Below, one piece after another: positions 12,200-21,596 of a stretch of DNA of 64,000 nucleotides. Source of the DNA: Trichoderma breve (taxonomy: Eukaryota > Ascomycota > Sordariomycetes > Hypocreales > Hypocreaceae). The DNA is taken from NCBI RefSeq assembly GCF_028502605.1, contig NC_079234.1, positions 5,704,001-5,768,000 of the forward strand, given 5' to 3'. Both the position numbers and the translations under genes were made by a program. Positions within the stretch are counted from its first letter, which is position 1, and each line of letters starts with the position of its first letter. The notes under the pieces are model-generated. The model was given only the letters and a program-made list of their open reading frames with translations, was not told the origin of the DNA and made no database searches.

Positions 12200-14211
12200 G
12201 TTGTTTTGGGCGCGCGCTAAGGAGAGATGATAATTCGAAATGATGACGGAGTTCTAGAAGGCGAAACGGCGCAGATTCGGAGCGACAGACGACGCGAAGG
12301 ATGATGGAAACGTCGGAATCGATGATGTTCTAATGGTCATTTCAGGTGTAGACAGAACTGAGGGCGCGGGTTGAGGCTATCGCATCACGGCGTCTAGGTT
12401 TGCGTGCGTGGTGAATTACGAGTAATGTAATCAATCGATCGATGGCTGGGCGGCAAAGTCGACTCGACAGGGAGGCAGAATTAAAAATAAAATGGATAAA
12501 TAACGGCTGGATTGGGTATCGATCGAGAGGGAAACGAGCGTAACAATGAATCTTGAAGCCGAAGCAGCGCGCGAATTAGGAAATGCTCTGGCAGTGTCTC
12601 GTCGCCTGCGATGAGTTTGGTGATGGGGCAATTGGACTGGATTTTCGATGGAGCAGGACGAAAGTGGCTGCTGGTTGGGCTCGAGAAGGAAAAGCAAAGG
12701 AATGCGCGAAATTGCTCTTGTTGCTCTTCTCTCTGACCTGGCCAGGGCGGCTAAGCCTTATAAGGTTAGTGGCTCTAGACGGGAGAGGCGCTGAAATCAG
12801 GAACGCTCCAGTGCAGTGCGAATGGCTTCCAGTGGTTAGATTTTGCTGGAGTTACACTGCTTGGGTAGAGAAGCAGCCCAAAGTTGATGCTGTCGAGCGG
12901 TGTGGTTGCTGGCCGGGAACGAAGCGAGATTTGTGCGCGACGAGATCGAATCGGCCTGAGCCTCTCACCAGCACACGTACTTTGTGCTCAGCCTCACTAA
13001 AATATCACACTGTTGTACAAGGTCCCGTGCTGTTATACGACCTGGACCGTTGGTGCGACAGAGCTTCGTGCGACAGTCTGATGATTTAGCGGCAGCTAGT
13101 AAGGAGTCGAGAGAGTACGAGTACAATACTGTATGTATGACTAAACTCGACGGGATCAAGTGAATAGATCGTGAGCTGTTGTCAGTCTTGAAACGAGGGC
13201 ACAAAGAAAGACAACACGGGGTGAAAAAAAAGAGTGACAGAGGCTTTGTTAGTGAGCCTCGAAACAAATGAACAGGGCTAATAATATCTCTCCACCGACG
13301 GCATGAGACGCTACAAGCAAGGCTCTTCTATTATTATTTTCAAGAGAACAAAAAATGGGCAGATGGCAAGCCTTTTACCGGAAACACCCCTGGCAGCGTT
13401 TGCGACTGTGAGATGCATCGGAGCACGGCTCTTGTCCACGCGGGATTCCTATTCGCGGAATGCGTCGTTACATCATGTCAGGGGCACAGCACAGAGCGTC
13501 GGTCCACTCTTGCTTGGCCACCGAAAGATGCGAAACGCTGCTACTGTATAATACGACCTGCATAGAAACAGAAACAAAGTCTCCGTCGATCCAGTTATGA
13601 AGGTTCGGTTCTACGAAGTCCTGGGAGACGGGCCCGGAAGAGATCCGAAAGACGCACAACACAATCCACGGATCACTCATGGCTGGACTTTGAAATCATC
13701 GCTTCCACATCCTATTGCTCATCACGCTCAGAAGCCGTAGCTCCTGGGTCCCGCAACCCATGTCACCATTGCTTGTTTGCTGTTGCAAACCCAGGCCGTG
13801 CATGCCATTGACACAACACACAAGACCCAGTTGCTGATCATGCCATGAAAACAATGGTCCAGGCCCGTTTATGCGAATGCCCAACGTCCCCCCCGATGAC
13901 ATTGAGTAAGAACAAGCTGCCATTGGTGAACGCCGTTCCGTTTCACACAGTATCTCGCTGCAAAGCACGGGAGCGTCGGGTCGAGTACCTGCGGAAGGGG
14001 GAAAACTGGGTTGAAATGCCCCTTTGAGATGGGCTAACCACGAAACACCCACTGCCGCAGATGGGAAACAAAACGTCTGCGTAGCCTCATTCTATAGATA
14101 GCCATGCCAATGAGCGAGAGCTTCATTCACATAACAGAATGGATACACGCACTGAGAATTCATTCATTCGTACCTGTATTCTCTCAAAACAAACAACAAC
14201 TGCTCAAGTCT
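12200..14211. other. Intergenic, RAX2 promoter side and LCL3 3' side
   Basis: Two kb without a supported gene. The longest plus-strand frame (12583-13089, 168 codons) has no family-like features. A PAC-like GCGATGAG occurs at about 12608. The stretch 12200-12700 is probably the RAX2 promoter and leader. Confidence 0.6.
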
Positions 14212-15082
14212 TCATTGGGCCTTGTCTTGCTGCGACGCCCACTTTGTCTTATACTCCCTTGGACTCTCAAAGGTCTTGGGATCTCCAGCCCACATTCCCT
14301 TGCGCTTCCTCTTCGCCTTGGCCTCGGCCCTCTCATATCGCTCCTTGAGTCCCCCAAATTCGCTGCCGGACTTTGCCTCGTAGACGGTGGCTAGCCCGCT
14401 CTTGATCATCTCCAAGCCGACATTCTTGCGCAGCAGAAACCGGCGCACGTAGACGGTGGCCACGATCCGCTGGTATTGGTCCGTCTTGTAAATGTACGCA
14501 CGCACGTTTCGGTTCAATATGTACTTGCGAAGCCACTGCAGGGCCTCGTCTGAGTAGGGCTGAGCTGGGTTTCCAAAGTGCGCTCCCTCTGGCGCATCAA
14601 TCGCAGCAATGCGAATGGGTATCTATCGTTACGCTCCAGGTTAGCAACCACATCTTTTTGATAGAAGTAAGGGAGAAAGCAAAAGAGATGGTCCTCACAG
14701 TTCGTCCCTTGAGCTCTTTTCTCGTCTCAGGAACCTTTCTCAGCCACCCCCAGCCCACGGCTCTCCCCCCCGGCGTGTGGAACAGGTGAAAGTTGTCGCC
14801 GTCGCCAACGCTCGTCACCCTGCCAAACAAGCTCCTATTCCGAAAGAAATTGGGCCGCACGTAGGCAGCGCCTGGAATTCGGCGCAGGTAATTCGCATAG
14901 AGCTGCAGCGCCGCGAGGCCGACTAGGGAGAACCCAACCACGGGTGCCCATTCTTTGGCGGCTGCTAGCGGACTCGAATCTCCAGTGCCCAAGGAATCCG
15001 GCCATGAGACGGGCCGCTTCTTGGACTGATCGTCATCGCCTGCGCGCTTGTCGGGTGCTGAGGCTCGAAATGGCCATACCAT
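14212..15082 (-). CDS. LCL3: LCL3, membrane-anchored SNase-domain endonuclease
   Basis: Two exons (15082-14699 and 14622-14212; 76-bp intron with GTGAGG donor) give 264 residues, the usual LCL3 length. A polar N-terminus is followed by a membrane segment at about 46-64 and a staphylococcal-nuclease fold at about 86-243. The fold carries R132, E140 (in RIAAIDAPE) and R180, spaced like the catalytic Arg/Glu/Arg of SNase. The tail is basic. LCL3 is a fungal family of putative mitochondrial or membrane endonucleases. Its biological role is poorly known, although the name comes from a yeast long-chronological-lifespan phenotype. Splicing is firm because it joins GRT to [12 protein letters not shown] across the conserved nuclease core. 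Confidence 0.92.
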
Positions 15083-15586
15083 TGTATTTGCGACCAGTAG
15101 GTCGACTGAGCTGAGTTTTGAACGGCAGGCCGAGATATGAGGCTGGCCGCTAGTCTATGTTCCACAGTATGTAAAATCATGGATCGGTTTTATAGTGGCG
15201 TGTTCGCTGTGACAGTGCCGCACAGCGAGTTCTCCGCAGTGACATCGAACGAGTATCAGCAAGACGGTAAAGACGTCTACTGCGGAGAACAAAGAACAGA
15301 GCTGGCAAATGACATCCACCGACATATCATTGGATGCAGTCTGCCTTTGAATATCAAGATTGAGAATTTTACGCAAAGCAAATTGCAAGAATATCGCCGG
15401 ATTTTATGGAAAATGGAGTCATGGCTATATGTTTCCCATCATAAAATTCATCTACACCTGCCAATAAGTCACAAACCTCAAAACTAACCCCCTGCTCTAA
15501 GGAGAGGCTACATCTACTCAACATGCCATACCTAAATCTACAATTGGCCGGAGAGGAAAAAGAGGTATGAAGCTCTACTCTTCTCT
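15083..15586. other. Intergenic between ARPC2 stop and LCL3 start
   Basis: Both neighbours are on minus, so this holds the ARPC2 3' UTR and the LCL3 promoter. I see no further gene, repeat or clear motif. Confidence 0.6.
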
Positions 15587-16782
15587 TTAGCTGCCCTGCA
15601 CCTTGAATGTCCTGCCACTGGCCGTCTTCCGTTCCTTTTCCTCGTTCTCTGGGCGTGCGCGACGCAGCACTTTGCAATCGTCAGCAATCTGATAATGGCA
15701 ACAATACATACACACATCGTATTGGACTCACCTTGCAAAAAGTCTGCGGTTCGCTTCCTCATTCGGGAGTGGATGTATGCCTTGGAAGCCTTGATGTGGT
15801 AGTGGAAGTTGTCTCGGAAAGTCTGAATGTGGGAGATGACAGACGCCATCTTCTGGGGGGTGAGGTGCCTTGGGAAGAGGACTTGGGCGAGTTAGCACAA
15901 CCAAGTCTATAGTAGTTTGATAGCCCATCTTGTATTTACCAAATGTGACGTATCCAATTTCTCCAGATCCCGTATCTCGCACGCCGGGGACGCCCTGCAG
16001 CTCAAGCGGGGGGTCGTTTCTGAACAGCACCTGGGGTGCATTCTGAATGGCTCGTCTTCGTGCATCGACAAACTCCTGGATAAAGACCTTTCCGTACACC
16101 CTGTCGGTTTCCTCACGGAAAATTGTGCTGAAGATGACTGTGACACGATCGTGACTGGCCTTGATGTAAATGGCCTCCTCCTCTCGGTAGTGGATAGCCT
16201 TGACCTCGCCGCCTTCCATCACGCCCTTGGGGGCATCTTCCGAGCTAAATTTGGATGCCTCCTCTTTCAGCGTATAGTGCTCCTGGTATGCTTCCTCGAA
16301 CGGCGCAGCCATTGCGTGGCGTTTCAACAGGGCGAACTGCATCGCCAACGCGTCGCGTTCCTCTATGTTCCCGAGTAAGCTTGATGACCGAGAAGAAAGA
16401 ATGCTTCTGTGATTCGCAATGGCCTACCCTTGGACTCGGGCAGGTTCTCTAGATCAACCAGCACCGAGAAGTCGTAGCCGGGCTCGACCGGAACGACATA
16501 CTGGCCATATTCGCGCTGGAGAACCTGCTCCGCACCGTATTTGGCCAAGTCCTTGAAGCAGCGGATCTGGATGGACAGTAGAATCTTTGTCTTGACCTCA
16601 GGAGTCGAGATGTGGAATGTCACGCCGTCGAAGTCGGATACGGTCTGGTCGATGTGTACGGGCGGGGCACTATGCCGCAGTCAGCTCGGCTCATCTTCAG
16701 GGCAATGGGCCATTTCGTACCCGGAGAATCGTTCGGTAAGCACCGACTGAATGAGGGCATTCTGGTAGTCGAGAAGAAGCAT
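15587..16782 (-). CDS. ARC35: Arp2/3 complex subunit 2 (p34-Arc)
   Basis: Five exons (16782-16721, 16669-16428, 16362-15940, 15881-15732, 15669-15587) encode 319 residues. The start MLLLDYQN, the middle QTVSDFDG and FHISTPE, and the C-terminal helix region around [21 protein letters not shown] are typical of ARPC2. This subunit forms the core of the Arp2/3 complex with ARPC4 and contacts the mother actin filament, and it acts in cortical patches and endocytosis. The first intron is only 51 bp with a GTACGA donor. Reading through it gives a stop after 12 codons, so it must be removed. Each splice joins the frame to the family sequence. The gene diverges from UTP12. Confidence 0.93.
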
Positions 16783-17128
16783 CGTGGCGGCTCAGTCGTG
16801 GCAACTGCTGGTGTGTCTCTGGATCGTCTTGGAGCTGGTTGACGACTCCGACCCCCGTGGTGGGGCTGAGCTACGTTGCTGAAGACGTCAAGCTTGGGGG
16901 GCAGCTCGCCACGTGACAGCACTGAGCTCTAGCGCTATTGTAGGTAAGCAGGCCACTGTACGGAGTAAGTTCCATTGTAACACAGCAGAGCGCTAGCCGA
17001 ATCCCTGTTATCGATAAGCGCTACGAAAAAAAATATCCATACCCGCGCAATTGGCTAGCAGCGGGCGTGTAAATGCAAGTTCCTTTGGCAAGAACAAAAG
17101 CCAGTATTCGAGGTTGACATCGACAATC
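16783..17128. other. Divergent promoter region ARPC2 / UTP12
   Basis: 346 bp between two start codons. It contains an E-box (CACGTG 16910-16915) and one copy of the nonamer TACGGAGTA (16959-16967). Confidence 0.6.
16910..16915. promoter_or_regulatory. CACGTG E-box, ARPC2/UTP12 promoter
   Basis: Read on minus the context is GTCACGTGG, fitting the Cbf1-type consensus RTCACRTG. It lies 128 bp upstream of the ARPC2 start and about 215 bp upstream of the UTP12 start. Function is inferred from the motif only. Confidence 0.4.
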
Positions 17129-20078
17129 ATGGTCAAATCATACCTGTGAGTGGCTTGAGAACTACTGACGAGTAAGGCCAAGACAATATACTGATAATTG
17201 GCGCAGCAAGTACGAGCACGCCAAATCATTTGGCACAGTTCTGTCCGGCTCCTCGAACCTCGTCTGGACATCCAAAGACCGAACGGGCACTGGCGCAGGC
17301 CAGGCCATCACGGCTGCAAACGAAGAAGTCTTGTGCTGGGACATCAAAAAGGGTGAATTGACAGGCAGATGGAGAGATGAAAGGTGTTCTTACCCCGTCA
17401 CTGCCATTGCGCAGAGCGGCGTGGACAAGGACATGTTTGCCGTGGGATACGAAGATGGAAGCATTCGTATCTGGGACAGCAAAATCGCCACGGTTCTAGT
17501 CAACTTCAATGGACATAAATCCGCCATCACGCATCTCGTCTTTGACAAATCCGGAGTGCGACTTGCCAGTGGCTCCAAAGACACCGACATCATTGTCTGG
17601 GACCTTGTCGCTGAAGTGGGACAGTTCAAGCTGCGCGGACACAAAGACCAGATCACAGGACTCCGATTCTTGGAACCCGAGTCCCAAGTGAGCGACGAAG
17701 ATGGCAACAAAGCCATGATACTCAACGGCGAAGATGCGCCTGACGGATTTCTTTTGTCGACTGGCAAAGACTCTCTTCTCAAGCTCTGGGATCTGTCGTC
17801 AAGGCACTGCATAGAAACGCACATCTCGCAAACGAATGGTGAGTGTTGGGCCCTTGGCGTGTCTCCAGACCTGAGCGGTTGCATCACGGCAGGCAACGAT
17901 GGAGAGATGAAAGTGTGGTCATTGGATTCTGAGGGACTGGCCTCGACTGCCCAACGGGTGGAGGTAAACGCCTCCGCGCAATTTCTGCAAGACCGGGGAA
18001 CTCTGTTTCGACAAAACAAAGATCGAGCAACTGAAGTTATTTTCCACCCTCAGCGAGACTATTTCGCCGTCCATGGCTCGGACAAGAGCGTCGACATATG
18101 GCGCATTAGATCAGAATCTGAAGTCAAAAAAGGTCTCGCCCGAAAGAGACGGCGAAGACGAGAAAAGCAAAAGGATGCCAAGAACGACGATGCCGACATG
18201 GAGAATGCAGATGAGGCCCAGGAAGACGTATCAAAAGCAGACATTAGCGATGTATTTGTTCAATTCGTCATCTTAAGAACAGGCGGCAAGGTCCGTTCGA
18301 TGGACTGGGCTGTACCAGCTGGGCAAAAGCAAATCCATCTAGTGGTGGGAACTACTAACAATCAGCTGGAGTACTACAATGTACAGCCCAAGGAGAAGAG
18401 CGAAAAGAAATCAAAGGACGATATCCCGGACTACACCAAAGCATTTTCAGTCGAGATTCCTGGACACAGAGCTGACATACGAGCCCTGTCACTAAGCTCA
18501 GATGACAAGATGCTGGCATCAGCATCCAACGGCTTGCTGAAGATTTGGAACATCAAGACCCAGACGTGCATCCGAACGTTTGAGTGTGGATATGCTCTTT
18601 GCTGTGCCTTCCTTCCTGGAGACAAGGTCGTCGTCGTAGGTACAAAGAACGGCGAACTGCAGTTATTTGATGTTGCCTCGGCCTCTCTCCTGGACAGCGT
18701 CGAGGCACATGAGGGAGCTATCTGGGCGTTGCAAGTTCACCCCGATGGCCGATCTGTCGTGTCAGGAAGCGCCGACAAGAGCGCCAAATTCTGGGACTTT
18801 AAGATTGTGCAGGAGCAGGTTTTGGGAACAAAACGAACGACCCCCAAGCTCAAGCTTGTGCAGTCCAGGACACTCAAGGTTTCCGATGATATTCTTAGCC
18901 TTCGATTTTCACCCGATGCCAGATTACTGGCAGTATCACTTCTCGACAGCACGGTCAAGGTTTTCTTCGTGGACTCGCTCAAACTATACCTCAACCTTTA
19001 CGGACACAAATTACCTGTGCTGAGCATGGATATCTCGTATGATAGCAAGCTCATTGTCACGAGTTCAGCAGACAAAAACATTAGAATCTGGGGTCTCGAC
19101 TTTGGTGACTGCCACAAGGCCTTGTTTGGGCACCAAGACAGTATTCTGCAAGTGGCCTTTGTTCCCCACAACTCCGATGGCAACGGGCATCACTTCTTCA
19201 GCAGTGGCAAAGATCGAACCATTCGATACTGGGATGGAGACAAGTTTGAGCAGATTCAGAGGCTAGATGGTCACCACGGTGAGATTTGGTCCATAGCCAT
19301 GAGCCACAGCGGAAACTTTCTCGTCACCGCCAGTCACGACAAGAGCATTCGCGTATGGGACGAGACTGACGAGCAGATTTTCCTGGAAGAAGAACGAGAA
19401 AAGGAAATGGAAGAGTTGTACGAGAGTACCCTGACGGCTTCTTTGGAGAAGGACCCTGAAGGGGGCGACGAGAATGGCGAGGTTGCTGCCGCGGGAAAGC
19501 AGACCACGGAGACGTTGATGGCTGGTGAGAGAATAGCAGAGGCTCTAGAGATGGGCATGGCGGATTTGAACCTGCTAAAGGAATACGAGGAGGCCAAGCT
19601 CACGAACCCTCACGCCATGCCTCCGCAGCGCAACCCGGTCTTCCTTGCCCTGGGCAACATCACCGCCGAGGCCTACGTCATGTCTGTGCTGCAGCGCATC
19701 AAGGCTTCCGCTCTACACGACGCTCTGCTGGTGCTTCCGTTTGCCTCGGTTCCCATCCTCTTTACGTTCATCAACATCTTCGCCATGCGGTCGATGAATA
19801 TTCCTCTTACATGCCGAATTTTGTTCTTCATGCTAAAGACACACCACAAGCAGATTGTGGCCAGCCGGACGATGAAGGTCATGATGGATGGTATCCGGAC
19901 TAACCTGCGAGCGGCCCTGAAGAAGCAGAAGGATGAGATGGGAGTCAACATTGCTGCGCTCAAGGTGGTGGGCATGCAGATCCGGGACAAGAGCGTCAAG
20001 GAGTACGTTGATGAGACGTGGGAGGAGGAGAACAAGGAGCGCAGTGCCAAGAAGCGGGCGTTTGTACATGTTGCCTAG
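17129..20078 (+). CDS. UTP12: UTP12/DIP2, WD40 subunit of the SSU processome
   Basis: Exon 1 is only 17 nt (17129-17145, MVKSY plus part of Leu). A 61-bp intron (17146-17206) follows, then exon 2 (17207-20078), giving 962 residues against about 943 for yeast Utp12. Many WD40 repeats forming two propellers run from about residue 20 to 700 (repeated WD ends such as IRIWD, IIVWD, KFWD, IRVWD). A Lys/Glu-rich loop lies near 310-345, and a helical Utp12 domain fills the C-terminal 150 residues. It binds U3 snoRNP with other UtpB proteins and drives early 18S rRNA processing in the nucleolus. The start is set by the splice into KYEHAKSFGTVLSG, typical of the family N-terminus. Confidence 0.94.
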
Positions 20079-20508
20079 GTGGGAACGGATGTTGGGGGTG
20101 TGAAAAGAGTAGCATTGCATATATAGATTCACTGGTGATGGCCTGCCATGGTGCGGGTTTAGGAGTCATTCTGGATTAGGATTCGAATAATTAAAGAAAT
20201 CATTTTGCAATATGTGTATATCTGTACATTGAACACCAATTAACTTTTTTTCTACTGTAGCCTTCCTTGCCAATACTGCTGTGATACTTGATCATTATAG
20301 CTCTCGCGCTCATAAGTTTCTCTTCATTTGTATCCATAAAGGGGTTCCAGCTTCAATAATAACAATAAATGAGATCTTAGATCAACTCTTTTAAATCACT
20401 TAATAAATTCGCTTCTCGTCCTTTAAAGTAGCTAATTAAGCTGTGTCTTTTCATTTTCATGAATCAATGCTCCATCTTGTCTCGCCCAAAAACAGCCAAA
20501 TCCAGCAT

Positions 20509-20514
20509 CACGTG
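20509..20514. promoter_or_regulatory. CACGTG E-box, LSM2 promoter
   Basis: Context ATCACGTGAC matches RTCACRTG on both strands. It lies 285 bp upstream of the LSM2 start. Role inferred. Confidence 0.4.
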
Positions 20515-20517
20515 ACC

Positions 20518-20525
20518 CTCATCGC
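20518..20525 (-). promoter_or_regulatory. PAC-like element GCGATGAG
   Basis: On the minus strand this reads GCGATGAG, the PAC motif known from promoters of yeast ribosome-biogenesis and Pol I/III genes. It is three bases from the E-box. Function here is inferred. Confidence 0.35.
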
Positions 20526-20793
20526 TCAACGCCTCATTCAGTACCAACTTGGCGTGGGGACACTCGCTCATCATGAGCCCGTGACGATTTCACCCATGAA
20601 AAGCGACCTCAAGAGATATCCATCACTCCCTCCAAAAATCTTCATTATAATCTACAGCAGTTCGAATCTCCGTAATTATCTTCAAGGCTGCACATCGTCG
20701 TTCTGAGCACCGCGAAACTTCTTTTTCGGACCTCGAAAATTCACCCCGCCGCCTGGGACATAGCTTTGAGAAGAGTAGCTGAATTCTGTCATC

Positions 20794-21308
20794 ATGCTCT
20801 TCTTCAGGTGAGTCTTTTTCCCTTGCAATGCTTTATTGTCAGATGATGCAGTATCAGTAGACAAGTGGTAGAGTGAATAGATGCTGATTCTTTGGGTACC
20901 TAGTTTCTTCAAGACGCTCATCGACCATGAAGTCACCGTGGAGCTCAAAAACGACATCCAGCTCAAGGGAATTCTGAAAAGCGTGGACCAGTACCTCAAC
21001 ATTAAGCTCGACGACATCCAAGTAGTAGAGGAGCTCAAGTACCCTCACCTGGTATGAAGCCTTTAGGAACGGTTCTCTCTGCAGGAGTAGTATGACTGAC
21101 TGACGAAATCTTTGTAGAGCTCCGTCAAGAATGTCTTTATTCGTGGTTCCGTTGTGCGATATGTTCACCTTCCAGCGGCGTCGGTTGATACTCAATTGTT
21201 GGAGGATGCTACTCGAAGAGGTAAGATCTAAACGTTGGGGGGGAATTCCGTATCAGAGACTAACCCGTGCCTACAGAAGCTGCTGCACAGCAGGCGAAGG
21301 CGAAATAA
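20794..21308 (+). CDS. LSM2: LSM2, Sm-like subunit of LSM1-7 / LSM2-8 rings
   Basis: Four exons (20794-20807, 20904-21051, 21118-21220, 21277-21308) encode 98 residues. The first exon is 14 nt. The product starts MLFFSFFKTL, with Sm1 motif residues VTVELKND...LKGILKSVDQYLNIKLDD and Sm2 FIRGSVVRYV, close to human and yeast LSM2. LSM2 sits in the nuclear LSM2-8 ring on the U6 snRNA 3' end and in the cytoplasmic LSM1-7 ring for mRNA decay. Three introns in under 300 coding bases make it the most densely split gene in the window. It converges on PSO2, 288 bp away. Confidence 0.95.
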
Positions 21309-21596
21309 CGAATCTTTGGTAGGATGTGTGATTACTAGCCAAGGAAAAGATATTTGCTATTTGCTTGAGATAGAAGGGAAAGAAAAAGAAGAAAATTAAA
21401 CACCTGTATTCCTGGAACGGAGCATCGGAGTGTGATGGAATTTACATATGATGGATGGTCACTGGGGTTGTTGCAGATATAAAGCAGTCATTTGGCGTTT
21501 CTCATGGCATGGGCAACGGACCGCCGGTTTTCTCACCAGCATCACTTTGGACGTTTTAATAAAGCTTTATAATATCCAGCTGGTTCGTTTTGGATA

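Larger units (their letters stand above)
20079..20793. other. Intergenic, UTP12 3' side and LSM2 promoter
   Basis: AT-rich near the UTP12 stop. The LSM2-proximal half holds an E-box (20509-20514) followed three bases later by a PAC-like element. A tRNA B-box-like AGTTCGAATCT near 20655 has no matching arms and was not called. Confidence 0.6.

Noticed and set aside
12583..13089. 168-codon plus-strand open frame upstream of RAX2
   Set aside because: No recognisable family features; Trp/Cys/Arg-rich as expected from random GC-rich DNA.
20648..20672. tRNA B-box-like AGTTCGAATCT
   Set aside because: The five bases on either side do not pair as a T-arm and no A-box lies at the right distance.
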